A stretch of 64,000 nt of DNA from MED-G105 sp965263305 (GTDB lineage Bacteria; Pseudomonadota; Alphaproteobacteria; Caulobacterales; Parvularculaceae), in assembly GCA_965263305.1 (NCBI GenBank), contig OZ253666.1, forward strand, positions 3,534,001-3,598,000, given 5' to 3'. This document shows positions 35,263-43,748 of the stretch, one piece after another. Both the position numbers and the translations under genes were made by a program. The notes under the pieces are model-generated. The model was not told the origin of the DNA. It saw only the letters and a program-made list of their open reading frames with translations, and did no database searches. The number at the start of each line of letters is the position of its first letter. Within the stretch, counting starts at the first letter, position 1.

Positions 35263-36390
35263 TCAAAGTCCCTCGTAAAGGGCCGCCAGTAAGCGCGTCG
35301 CGCGCGGGTCGCCAACAAGATAGGGCGACATTCGGTTCATCACATAGGCCGCCGTCAGGCGCCGCTCTGGGGCGACGACAACGCAAGACCCACCAAACCC
35401 AGCATGGCCGAGAGCCCTTTCTTCCGGGCCGAACTGGCCGTTTGTGTTGTGCATTAGCCCCGCCGCCCATGTCAGGTGAAACGGCAAGACCAGATCATCG
35501 CCGCTTACACGCGCTTTTAGCGCTTCGGCGACGACATCTGAGGCCAGCGCGAAAACCCCCTCCCCATCGCCATTACAGGCGAATGCATGGACAAGCTGCG
35601 CGATCGACCGCGCCGAGCCGTGCATATTTGACGCCGGTAATTCCGCCGCCATCCAGTCCTCGCGGGAGACCTTCGCCGGCGAGGACCAGGGTTTCAGAAA
35701 CGCGGCCTTGGTGAATTCGTTCAAGTCACCGAGATCTGGCGCGCGCGGGGGCTTCGGCATGAACGCGGTGCGAGCGCCGATTTCCGGTGGAACGCCGCAA
35801 TGAAGGTCAATCCCATGTGGCTGAAAGTAATCGTGCCGCAAAATCTCGCCAATCGTGCGGCCTTCGACCCGCCGGATAAGTTCGCCCGCTAAAAATCCCG
35901 CCGTCTGGGGGTGATACCCGTTCTCGCTGCCAGGGGGCCATAACGGCGCCATCGCAGCAAGCTTGCCCGTGATCGTTTCCCAATTCAGCCAATCGGCAGG
36001 CGGCATTTCATCGGGAAACCCGCAAAGCCCGCCCTGGTGAGACAACGCCTCGGCCACTGTGAGTTTTTCTTTTCCCGCCGCCGCGAATTCAGGCCAATAA
36101 TTTGCAACGGGGGCATCGTAATCCAGTTTTCCCGCGGAGACGGCGCGAGCGATCAGAAACGCGCAAACCGCCTTGCCCGTTGAGTAAACGCACGCGATTG
36201 TATCCTCAGCCCAGAGCGTCTCTTTTTTTCGATCCGTATACCCGCCGTAAAGATCGACGATCAGCTCACCATCTTGCATGACAGCGAAACTCGCGCCGAG
36301 TTCAGGGAAATCCCCATCGAAGTTCGCGCTGAAAGCATCACGAACCGAAGACAGGATTGGTTTTATAAAACCACTAATTGGCGTCGTCAT
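35263..36390 (-). CDS. Beta-lactamase-family serine hydrolase (EstB-like)
   Basis: 375-residue serine hydrolase of the class C beta-lactamase/esterase fold. The S-x-x-K motif is S70-T-G-K73 (VYSTGKAVCAFL), the Tyr of the Y-x-N-type motif is probably in GSENGYHPQTAGF, and a GHAGFGG motif near the C terminus takes the place of K-T-G. No signal peptide is evident, which argues for an intracellular esterase rather than a true beta-lactamase. It stands between asd and the pet operon on the same strand. Confidence 0.85.
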   Translation of the reverse strand: MTTPISGFIKPILSSVRDAFSANFDGDFPELGASFAVMQDGELIVDLYGGYTDRKKETLWAEDTIACVYSTGKAVCAFLIARAVSAGKLDYDAPVANYWPEFAAAGKEKLTVAEALSHQGGLCGFPDEMPPADWLNWETITGKLAAMAPLWPPGSENGYHPQTAGFLAGELIRRVEGRTIGEILRHDYFQPHGIDLHCGVPPEIGARTAFMPKPPRAPDLGDLNEFTKAAFLKPWSSPAKVSREDWMAAELPASNMHGSARSIAQLVHAFACNGDGEGVFALASDVVAEALKARVSGDDLVLPFHLTWAAGLMHNTNGQFGPEERALGHAGFGGSCVVVAPERRLTAAYVMNRMSPYLVGDPRATRLLAALYEGL

Positions 36391-36432
36391 ATCTCTACGC
36401 CTTGAATTTTAAATGCCCGGTAACGGAGGGCC

Positions 36433-36469
36433 AAAAAAGAAGAAGCCGCGCTCGGAATGGCGCGGCTTC
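36433..36469 (-). terminator. Rho-independent terminator of petABC
   Basis: Ten-base inverted repeat GAAGCCGCGC (36442-36451) / GCGCGGCTTC (36460-36469). On the minus strand it is followed by TTCTTTTTT. It lies 33 bases after the cytochrome c1 stop, in the right place to end the pet operon. Confidence 0.85.
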
Positions 36470-36501
36470 AATTCTGATGGATCGCTTTGATCACGCCGCG
36501 T

Positions 36502-37470
36502 TTAATGATCAACCTTCGACCAAATCTCGCGATAAGACCAATAAAGTAGACCGCACAAAATAAGGAGATAGGTAATCGACATCACGCCCAGTTTCTTGCG
36601 CTGCTCCATTTTCGGTTCCGCCGCCCAAGTAAGGAACTCGACAACATCCGCCGCATACTGCTCAACAGTTTCCGGTGTATTTTCATCTTCATAATCAACA
36701 ACACCTTCAGCCAATGGCGGCGCCATGGCGAGAACGCCGCCATAGGGAACCTCGACGCCTTTTTCCGCATGACCTTCGTCATCAAGATATTCCGGCTTTA
36801 AAAGCTGGGACATATCGCCAGGGAAATAGGGGTTGTAATATTGGCCGGCCGGAATTTCGACGCTAGCCGGCGCATCTTTGTAGCCGGTCAGCAAGCTATA
36901 AACGTAATTCGGACCATGATGGCGCGCTTTCATAATTAGCGAGAGATCAGGCGGCAGCGCACCGCCATTGGCTAGGCGAGCAACTTGATCATTGGCGTAT
37001 GGACCAGGGATTTTATCCGATGGCAGCCCGGGGCGTTGGAACATATCGCCAGATTCATCAGGGCCATCCGTAATCTGATATTCTGCAGCGAAGGCCTTTA
37101 CGATAGGGTTGTCGTTCGGGTTGGAACAATTCGTGCTCTCTGGCACCCCTTCCGGACAGCGGTCGAGGAAAAACGGACCGCTTTGTTGGCCAAGATTGCG
37201 GAACGCAAGTTGGTCCACCGAATGGCAGCTCGCGCAAACGGTGCGATAAACTTGGAACCCGCGTTGCACGGCGTCTTTATCATAAGTGCCGAAGGGCCCA
37301 TCAAAATGCCAATGATGATGCTCGGCCTTTTTCACTTCGCCGCCGGCGGCGAGAGCAACATTCGTCACGCCAAACGCGCTAAACGAAAGGGCAATCATTG
37401 CCAACACGCCCTGTCGGGACGTTAACCAGCGGAGCGCCTTGAGAGGCTGTTTCATAACAGAAGCTTTCAT
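36502..37470 (-). CDS. petC: Cytochrome c1 of the bc1 complex
   Basis: Heme-c subunit of ubiquinol-cytochrome c oxidoreductase, periplasmic with a C-terminal anchor. The 322-residue precursor has an N-terminal hydrophobic signal (about residues 20-42), the heme-binding CASCH motif with the downstream HSVDQLAFRNL segment, the YVYSLLTGY motif and the PPLAEGVVDYEDENTPET segment, and ends with a membrane anchor (MSITYLLILCGLLYWSYREIW). A Met at residue 6 is an alternative start. It is the last gene of petA-petB-petC, followed by a strong terminator. Confidence 0.95.
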   Translation of the reverse strand: MKASVMKQPLKALRWLTSRQGVLAMIALSFSAFGVTNVALAAGGEVKKAEHHHWHFDGPFGTYDKDAVQRGFQVYRTVCASCHSVDQLAFRNLGQQSGPFFLDRCPEGVPESTNCSNPNDNPIVKAFAAEYQITDGPDESGDMFQRPGLPSDKIPGPYANDQVARLANGGALPPDLSLIMKARHHGPNYVYSLLTGYKDAPASVEIPAGQYYNPYFPGDMSQLLKPEYLDDEGHAEKGVEVPYGGVLAMAPPLAEGVVDYEDENTPETVEQYAADVVEFLTWAAEPKMEQRKKLGVMSITYLLILCGLLYWSYREIWSKVDH

Positions 37471-37479
37471 TGCTACCCC

Positions 37480-38772
37480 CTACTCCGCCGGCTGCGCAGC
37501 CGGCGCGGCGGAAGATGGCGTTGACGCCATCGGTTTTAACACCGCTTGGGAGATTGATTTTGGCAACGGAGTTGGTTTTTCCAAAACGCCGAGAAGCGGC
37601 AGGATCACCAGGAAGAACGCGAAATAATAAAGCGTCGAAATCTGCGCAAAGAGGACATAGGCCCCTTCCGCGGGTTTACCACCCAAATACCCGAGCGCCA
37701 GGCAGCAGATCACGAACAAGAAGAACCACAACCGCGCGACAGGACGATACCGCATCGAGCGAACCTTCGAGGTATCAAGCCATGGCAGCACAAAGAGGAC
37801 TGCAATCGCGCCGAACATCGCGAGCACGCCGCCGAGTTTCGATGAAATCGGACCGATATCAAAAGTAATCGCCCGGAGGATCGCGTAGAATGGTAGGAAA
37901 TACCACTCAGGCACGATATGGGCCGGCGTGGATAATGGGTTCGCCGGGATATAGTTATCCGGGTGACCAAGAGCGTTCGGGCTAAAGAACACGAAAGCCG
38001 CAAACAGCACCATAAAAACCGCGATCGCGAAACCGTCTTTCACCGTGTAATACGGGTGAAACGGCACAGTGTCTTTCTTTACGTCTTTTACTTCGACGCC
38101 CGTCGGATTGTTATTACCCGGAATATGCAGCGCCCAAATGTGGAGCACGACAACGCCGGCAATCGCAAACGGCAATAGGTAATGTAGCGAGAAGAACCGG
38201 TTCAGCGTTGCGTTATCAACGGAGAACCCACCCCAAAGAAGCGTCCTGATGGATTCGCCAACATAAGGGATCGCGGAGAACAGATTTGTGATCACCGTCG
38301 CGCCCCAATAGCTCATCTGACCCCATGGCAACACATATCCCATAAACGCCGTCGCCATCATCAGTAGGAAAATAATGACGCCCAAGATCCAGAGCATCTC
38401 ACGGGGTTCTTTGTATGAACCGTAATAGAGACCGCGGAACATATGGATGTAGACGGCAAGGAAGAACATCGAGGCGCCGTTTGCGTGGGTATAACGCAAC
38501 AACCAACCGTAGTTCACATCCCGCATGATATGCTCAACGCTGTCGAAGGCGTAATCAACATGGGGGGTGTAATGCATCGCAAGCACGATGCCGGTAATGA
38601 TCTGCACCACCAAACAAATCGCGAGGATGCCACCGAAGGTGTACCAATAATTGAGGTTCTTCGGTGTTGGAAAATCAACAAAAGAATCATAGGCGAGGCG
38701 CGGCAACGGCAGGCGCTCGTCAATCCATTTCTCTACGCCCGATTGGGGCTTGTATGTCGACTCGTGGCTCAT
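37480..38772 (-). CDS. petB: Cytochrome b of the bc1 complex
   Basis: Membrane core of the bc1 complex carrying hemes bL and bH and the two quinone sites. The 430-residue protein has the full set of eight or so membrane segments, heme-ligating histidines in the second and fourth helices (including LRYTHANGASMFF and HIWALHIPGNNNPTG), the WGATVITNLFSAIPYVG quinol-site stretch, and the PEWY motif (IVPEWYFLPFYAILR). It lies 15 bases downstream of the Rieske gene and 9 bases upstream of cytochrome c1. Confidence 0.97.
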   Translation of the reverse strand: MSHESTYKPQSGVEKWIDERLPLPRLAYDSFVDFPTPKNLNYWYTFGGILAICLVVQIITGIVLAMHYTPHVDYAFDSVEHIMRDVNYGWLLRYTHANGASMFFLAVYIHMFRGLYYGSYKEPREMLWILGVIIFLLMMATAFMGYVLPWGQMSYWGATVITNLFSAIPYVGESIRTLLWGGFSVDNATLNRFFSLHYLLPFAIAGVVVLHIWALHIPGNNNPTGVEVKDVKKDTVPFHPYYTVKDGFAIAVFMVLFAAFVFFSPNALGHPDNYIPANPLSTPAHIVPEWYFLPFYAILRAITFDIGPISSKLGGVLAMFGAIAVLFVLPWLDTSKVRSMRYRPVARLWFFLFVICCLALGYLGGKPAEGAYVLFAQISTLYYFAFFLVILPLLGVLEKPTPLPKSISQAVLKPMASTPSSAAPAAQPAE

Positions 38773-38787
38773 GGCGTACTGATCCTT

Positions 38788-39369
38788 TTAGCCAATCTTG
38801 ACAGTGGTGTCGGTGATGAACTGATACGGCGGCACTGGCAGGTTTTCCGGCGCCGGGCCTTTCCGAATGCGTCCGGAAGTATCGTAGTGGGAACCGTGGC
38901 AAGGGCAGAACCAACCGTTGTAGTCGCCTTTGATCTCCCCTTGGGATGTCCCAAGAGGGATGCAGCCTAAGTGCGTGCATACGCCAACTAGGATCAACCA
39001 CTCAGGCCTTGCCTGCCCATCCGCGCCAGTGGTGCGCTCTTTATCCGTCGCATCGGCTGACAGATTATCATTACGCGCATCGCCATCTTTCAATGCGGAA
39101 AGCGGGGTTGCTTCAGCCTCGGAAATTTCTTCCGGCGTGCGTCGACGAATAAAGACGGGTTTGCCTTGCCAGAAAACTTTAATCGCTTGGCCGACTTCCA
39201 CCGTCGAAAGATCAACTTCTTTGGTTGCAAGCGCCAGAACCGAGGCATCAGGGTTCATTTGGTGAACCAATGGCACCACGATGCCCGCGCCGCCCACGGC
39301 GGCCGCAGAACCGGCCATGAGATGGATGAGATCGCGCCGGGTTGGTTCTTCGGATGGGTTATCGCTCAT
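38788..39369 (-). CDS. petA: Rieske iron-sulfur subunit of the bc1 complex
   Basis: 193-residue Rieske [2Fe-2S] protein of ubiquinol-cytochrome c reductase. It has a twin-arginine-like N terminus (TRRDLIHLMAG) with one membrane anchor, the cluster motifs CTHLGC and CPCHGSHYD with ligating Cys and His pairs and the disulfide cysteines, and a PPYQFITDTTVKIG tail. It is first gene of the petABC operon and divergent from trmL across about 155 bases that must hold both promoters. Confidence 0.97.
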   Translation of the reverse strand: MSDNPSEEPTRRDLIHLMAGSAAAVGGAGIVVPLVHQMNPDASVLALATKEVDLSTVEVGQAIKVFWQGKPVFIRRRTPEEISEAEATPLSALKDGDARNDNLSADATDKERTTGADGQARPEWLILVGVCTHLGCIPLGTSQGEIKGDYNGWFCPCHGSHYDTSGRIRKGPAPENLPVPPYQFITDTTVKIG

Positions 39370-39524
39370 TGCTGTGCCCTATTATCAGTCTCACGCGGTT
39401 GCGCCCCACGTCGTGTAACAAATATTCCCCCCTTAAATACTCAAGTCATTCGCCGGCTCTATGCGTCCTAGCGTCGCGAAAGCAATGGCGCGGTGTCACA
39501 GGGAAAATTCAGGAGACGTGCGAC

Positions 39525-40001
39525 ATGACGGCGACAACCGACGCGTCATTACGATTGGTGCTATATCGCCCGGAAATAGCCCAGAATGTGGGCGCCGCCA
39601 CGCGGGCGGCGGCCTGTTTCAGCGCTGGGCTCGATATCATCGAGCCTTGCGGATTCCCGATGGGGGATAAGGGATATCGTCGCACCGCCATGGATTACGG
39701 GCTTCTTGCGCCGCCCACCCGCCATCAATCATGGGCGACGTTTTGCGACAGCGACAATCGGCGCTCAGGGCGGCTCGTCCTTCTGAGCACAAAAGCGATC
39801 TCAACGATTTGGGAAACGCCTTTAGCGGCTGGCGACCTTCTCCTCATGGGACAGGAAAGCGCCGGCGTCCCTGACGAGGTGCACGAGAATTGCGATCTCA
39901 CCGTGCGGATCCCAATCGCCCCTGACGCCCGATCCTTGAATATGGCCACCGCCGCGGCCATCGCCCTTGCCGAAGCCCGCCGGCAAATCCGCTGGCCCTA
40001 A
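39525..40001 (+). CDS. trmL: tRNA (cytidine(34)-2'-O)-methyltransferase TrmL
   Basis: SPOUT-fold methyltransferase that 2'-O-methylates the wobble base of certain leucine tRNAs. The 158-residue product opens LRLVLYRPEIAQNVGAATRAAACF, and the SAM-binding knot contains LLLMGQESAGVPDEV and RIPIAPDARSLNMATAAAIALAEA. The start at 39525 is set by AGGAG nine bases upstream. The frame is open upstream to 39342 but would run into the divergent petA promoter. Single gene. Confidence 0.94.
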   Translation: MTATTDASLRLVLYRPEIAQNVGAATRAAACFSAGLDIIEPCGFPMGDKGYRRTAMDYGLLAPPTRHQSWATFCDSDNRRSGRLVLLSTKAISTIWETPLAAGDLLLMGQESAGVPDEVHENCDLTVRIPIAPDARSLNMATAAAIALAEARRQIRWP

Positions 40002-40005
40002 GCGG

Positions 40006-40899
40006 TTAGCCCGCCGTCAAAAATACATGGCGAATCGGTAAGGCCGGATCATCGCTACGCAGCATATGGGTGTAATATTGAACGGTCGCCCAACAAGCGA
40101 CCTTCGCTTCCGACACATTTGCAGGCTTACTCTCACCGGTGATGAGGCCGGCATAGGAGTCGCCCAATGTTCCCTGCATCACTTCGAAAGCTTCATCGAC
40201 GATCACGGTCGCTGACGCCTGACTATAATCGGGTATGCGCTGACCGGCGCCGCGCACAACGGCCGCTGCCGCGCCTTGTAAACGATCAAATTGGTCGGGG
40301 CCGATGATCTCTCGCAGGTCGGCCGTCGTTTTGTCCACCAATTCCGCGTTGCGATAGAGATATTGGTGGCAAAAATCAGGGTCCGTATCGAAAAGGCCGC
40401 TCAGAGTGGATGTTAACTCCGTCATGAAGGCCGTAATATCAGCGTCCTGTCCACGTTGAACATAATGAACGAGGCGCCCGCCAACGGTGGAGGAGCTCAG
40501 CGCGTAGAGTTCTGATCGCGCAGCGGCATGGGACGGTGCTGTCGCAAGGGTGCGCCGCATGCGCCGGCGCAGGACGTTTTTCAGTTCGGGTTCGCGATCG
40601 AGAATCGCAGCCATCATCGGGTCTTCCGATATCTCAGCGAAAATCGCGTCGATGGTTTCGCCAACATTCTCCACGACGCCGCGCCCCATGATCGCGCCGA
40701 CATGATCATCAAGAAGAGGCTTGCCTAAGGTGAACGCGCCAGCCACGCCCGCCAACGTGCTGAGCCCCATCGCAACGAGCCCAGACCGCCCATTCTTGGC
40801 GACCGCGGTGACAATCCCGCCGAGAATAGTCCCGACGCCAAACCCCGCAAGTGCGCCAATGCCGCCATAGACAGCGCCAACCCATATGCTATCGACCAT
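40006..40899 (-). CDS. Unrecognised protein with glycine-rich N-terminal membrane segments
   Basis: Not recognised. The 297-residue product begins with a glycine-rich hydrophobic region (AVYGGIGALAGFGVGTILGGIVTAVA, then a second span near 45-65), followed by a soluble helical part of about 220 residues with no obvious motif. The start at 40899 is preferred because GAGGGG lies upstream; the frame opens at 40971. It is convergent with trmL (4 bases between stops) and divergent from hemF. It may be an envelope protein; nothing more can be said. Confidence 0.7.
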   Translation of the reverse strand: MVDSIWVGAVYGGIGALAGFGVGTILGGIVTAVAKNGRSGLVAMGLSTLAGVAGAFTLGKPLLDDHVGAIMGRGVVENVGETIDAIFAEISEDPMMAAILDREPELKNVLRRRMRRTLATAPSHAAARSELYALSSSTVGGRLVHYVQRGQDADITAFMTELTSTLSGLFDTDPDFCHQYLYRNAELVDKTTADLREIIGPDQFDRLQGAAAAVVRGAGQRIPDYSQASATVIVDEAFEVMQGTLGDSYAGLITGESKPANVSEAKVACWATVQYYTHMLRSDDPALPIRHVFLTAG

Positions 40900-40981
40900 T
40901 ATTCGCCCCTCGCGACGCAGCCCTATTTGCCGCCCTTGGTTAACCACATCATTATCCGCAGAAAGTCTCAACGCATCGTCA

Positions 40982-41869
40982 ATGACGCACCTCGAACAGA
41001 AGAAAGACCGCGCCCAGGCTTGGTTTCAGTCGCTTCAGAACAATCTGATCGAAGCCTTTGAATCCCTTGAAGAAACGGCAGCAAATGATGATGGTGCGCA
41101 AGCCTCGCGGTTTCAACGCGAGCCCTGGCGGCGCGGCGATGGGGCAAGCGACCTTGGCGGCGGGATCATGGCGGTTCTGAAAGGGCGGGTTTTCGAAAAA
41201 GCGGGGATACATTCTTCAAACGTTTACGGTGAGTTTTCCGAAGAGTTTCGTAAACAAATTCCGGGCGCTGAAGACGATCCCAGATTTTGGGCGTCAGGCA
41301 TTTCTGTCATTGCCCACACGGCGAACCCCCATGCGCCAGCGGCCCATATGAATACGCGGATGATCGTCACAACCAAGTGCTGGTTCGGCGGCGGTGGCGA
41401 CCTTAACCCCATGCTCGATCGATATCGCGCGGAGATCGACAGCGCCCGCGCCCATGAGGACACAAAAGACTTTCACGCCGCTTACCGCGCCGCCTGCGAC
41501 GCCCATGATCCGGCCTACTACCCGACATTCAAAAAGTGGTGCGATGAGTATTTTTTCTTGCCCCACCGAAATGAGCCACGCGGCGTCGGCGGCGTTTTTT
41601 ATGATCGCCATGACAGCGGCGATTGGGAGAAAGATTTTGCATTCACCCAGGATATAGGGCGCGCTTTTTTGGATACCTATCCGCAATTGGTGGCCAGACG
41701 TCACCATACTCAATGGACCGAAGAGGACCGCCAGGAGCAATTGCGTCGTCGTGGTCGTTATGCGGAGTACAACCTGCTTTACGATCGCGGCACGACATTC
41801 GGGCTAAAAACGGGCGGCAATGTTGACGCCATTTTATCGTCCCTCCCCCCTCTTGCGCGGTGGGACTAA
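40982..41869 (+). CDS. hemF: Oxygen-dependent coproporphyrinogen III oxidase
   Basis: Aerobic enzyme converting coproporphyrinogen III to protoporphyrinogen IX in heme synthesis. The 295-residue protein has the family motifs W.RG.G(A)(S)DLGGG, HMNTRMIVTTKCWFGGGGDLNPM, YYPTFKKWCDEYFFLPHRNEPRGVGGVFYD and GRYAEYNLLYDRGTTFGLKTGGNVDAILSSLPP. Length is normal. An upstream in-frame start would overlap the divergent gene. A convergent terminator follows at 41938-41976. Confidence 0.97.
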   Translation: MTHLEQKKDRAQAWFQSLQNNLIEAFESLEETAANDDGAQASRFQREPWRRGDGASDLGGGIMAVLKGRVFEKAGIHSSNVYGEFSEEFRKQIPGAEDDPRFWASGISVIAHTANPHAPAAHMNTRMIVTTKCWFGGGGDLNPMLDRYRAEIDSARAHEDTKDFHAAYRAACDAHDPAYYPTFKKWCDEYFFLPHRNEPRGVGGVFYDRHDSGDWEKDFAFTQDIGRAFLDTYPQLVARRHHTQWTEEDRQEQLRRRGRYAEYNLLYDRGTTFGLKTGGNVDAILSSLPPLARWD

Positions 41870-41937
41870 ATATCCGCCAAGTCTCGGGCGTTTCGAACCG
41901 CTTGTGAGATCGCCCATTTTTTCAGCAAAAACGCATA

Positions 41938-41976
41938 AAAAATCGCGCCCTGCCTTTAACAGCAGAACGCGATTTT
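41938..41976. terminator. Bidirectional terminator between hemF and the convergent membrane-protein gene
   Basis: Inverted repeat AAAATCGCG / CGCGATTTT with a further CTGC/GCAG inner stem. The A- and T-rich ends let it serve both strands. It sits between two convergent genes. Confidence 0.7.
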
Positions 41977-42039
41977 CGTTTCCTCCCGTAACGGAAACAG
42001 CGCAGCGACTATTGTTTTAATCTTGCCGCGCGTAAATTT

Positions 42040-42504
42040 TTATCGGCCTCTCATCCCGGCCAGGCCGGAAATGAGCGTCAACAAGCCGCCCCCGCCGCCG
42101 AGATAAGCGCCCCATTGCACGCCATCGAGGCCTTCATCCGTGCCCATCTGGCTGAACACGTAAAACCCGATCGCGCCAATCGCCGCGATGCCGGCGATGG
42201 TCGTGATGAAACTTGTGAGCCTGCCGATAAATGGCAACAGACCCAAAACGCCAAGAGCGGCAGCGACGGCTGACACAAAAACGGCCGCGAAAATTGCAAG
42301 CCCTTTCTCACCAGCTTTTGGCGCGCAATCGCCCTCGATAGAAAACTCTCCACCGATCCAGCAGCCTACCGTATTACCGACGTAATCATTGCCGGAATAC
42401 ATCACCGTTGAACCGCCAAGATCAGACCCCTCGACCTGATCTTGAAAAATTGGCGCAAAAAGAAGCGCCGCAATCACCGCAAGCGGCAGTAAAATTCTGA
42501 GCAT
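42040..42504 (-). CDS. Unrecognised membrane protein behind a CtrA-type box
   Basis: Not recognised. The 154-residue product has an N-terminal hydrophobic segment that may be a signal peptide or anchor (MLRILLPLAVIAALLFA), an extracytoplasmic region with two cysteines (C..GGEFSIEGDC), then three closely spaced hydrophobic segments with many glycines up to a short MRGR tail. A perfect TTAA-N7-TTAA sequence lies 51 bases upstream of the start (42555-42569), suggesting cell-cycle control by CtrA. Transcribed alone. Confidence 0.7.
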   Translation of the reverse strand: MLRILLPLAVIAALLFAPIFQDQVEGSDLGGSTVMYSGNDYVGNTVGCWIGGEFSIEGDCAPKAGEKGLAIFAAVFVSAVAAALGVLGLLPFIGRLTSFITTIAGIAAIGAIGFYVFSQMGTDEGLDGVQWGAYLGGGGGLLTLISGLAGMRGR

Positions 42505-42554
42505 AAAAAGCCCCCGTTACCCTTCAAAAACCCGATGTTAATCCCTAAAGCTTT

Positions 42555-42569
42555 TTAACCGGTTGTTAA
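42555..42569. promoter_or_regulatory. CtrA-type box TTAACCGGTTGTTAA
   Basis: TTAA-N7-TTAA with CC after the first half-site, matching the full CtrA recognition sequence of Caulobacter-type alphaproteobacteria. It is 51 bases upstream of the minus-strand membrane-protein gene (start 42504) and 163 bases upstream of the nitrilase gene. Confidence 0.6.
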
Positions 42570-42731
42570 GACTAAGCCAAGCGTTCGAATAGACACACTC
42601 GATATCTTTCACGTTCGCCTTGCACCGAATCCTGACCGCGCGACCAATTCACTTGCTGCGCCGCATCAAAAAAACTCGTCTCTTTCGCCATCCATCGTGG
42701 GATCGGCTCCGAAAGAACTAAGGGAGTACAA

Positions 42732-43733
42732 ATGACCGCTTCAACCTTCAAAATGGCCGCCATCCAAGGGGCTCACGTTCTATTCGATAAAGACGCGGCC
42801 ACGGAAAAAGCATGCCAATTGATCAACGAAGCAGGGAAGGAAGGCGCGGATATCGCCGCATTTGGGGAAACATGGTTACCAGGATACCCATTTTGGATCG
42901 AAGGCGGCGTTCAGGATCTGACTTGGGAAGCAAGCGCAGCCTATCTTGAAAACGCCATCGAAATTGGCGGGCCAGAGACCGACGCTTTATGCGCGGCGGC
43001 CCGCAAGGGTGGTGTTGACGTTGTGATCGGCATTGCCGAACGCGACCCCAATTCTCAAGGCGCGGTTTATGCGACAGCGCTGATGATCGGCCGCGAAGGC
43101 GAGATCATCAACAGGCACCGCAAGTTAAAACCCACCCATGCAGAACGCATCATTTGGGCGGATGGCGATGGCGCCGGATTAAAAGCACCCCAACGCGCCT
43201 ATGGACGCATCAGCGCGTTGAATTGCTGGGAACACCAGATGATGTTGCCGGGCTACGCCCTTGCCGCACAAGGGACCCAAATTCACTGCGCCCTCTGGCC
43301 CGGCTGGGAAAAAACACCGCGGGCAGAGGAATATTGCTGGGCGCGCCAACATCTCTTGTCACGAGCCTTTGCAAGCCAAGCAGCATCTTATGTGATTTGT
43401 TCTGCGGGCCTACGGCGTAGAAGCGATATTCCTGATAAATGGAAACCACTTGGCGACTGGGAGCATACTGGCGACTCAGTGATCATAGATCCACGCGGCG
43501 AGATTATTGCCGGCCCTCTTGAGGGTGAAGGTATTCTCTATGCTGAAGGCTCTCTCGACATCGTGAGGGCAGCCAAAGCCGCCTGTGACATTGCCGGACA
43601 TTACGCCCGTCCTGACATATTTGACCTGCAGATCGATGATACCCCGCGCGACAGGGCCGTCGAGTTTTTAAGTGACTATAGTTTTGACGAAGACATCGAC
43701 GGTGTCCTCGATATCGATGCGACGGATTCTTAA
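42732..43733 (+). CDS. Nitrilase-family carbon-nitrogen hydrolase
   Basis: 333-residue nitrilase-superfamily enzyme. The catalytic triad is readable: E46 (FGETWLPGYPFW), K131 (HRKLKPTHAERIIW) and C165 (SALNCWEHQMMLPGYAL). The WLPGYPFW and CWEH motifs place it near true aliphatic/aromatic nitrilases rather than amidases, so conversion of a nitrile to a carboxylate is likely, substrate unknown. AAGGGAG precedes the start. Single gene; it ends 15 bases before the convergent ATPase gene. Confidence 0.88.
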   Translation: MTASTFKMAAIQGAHVLFDKDAATEKACQLINEAGKEGADIAAFGETWLPGYPFWIEGGVQDLTWEASAAYLENAIEIGGPETDALCAAARKGGVDVVIGIAERDPNSQGAVYATALMIGREGEIINRHRKLKPTHAERIIWADGDGAGLKAPQRAYGRISALNCWEHQMMLPGYALAAQGTQIHCALWPGWEKTPRAEEYCWARQHLLSRAFASQAASYVICSAGLRRRSDIPDKWKPLGDWEHTGDSVIIDPRGEIIAGPLEGEGILYAEGSLDIVRAAKAACDIAGHYARPDIFDLQIDDTPRDRAVEFLSDYSFDEDIDGVLDIDATDS

Positions 43734-43748
43734 ATGCGGATTTCGGGC

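Noticed and set aside
35263..36390. Reading the serine hydrolase as a resistance beta-lactamase.
   Set aside because: No signal peptide and only the generic S-x-x-K fold motifs; esterase-like family members are more common.
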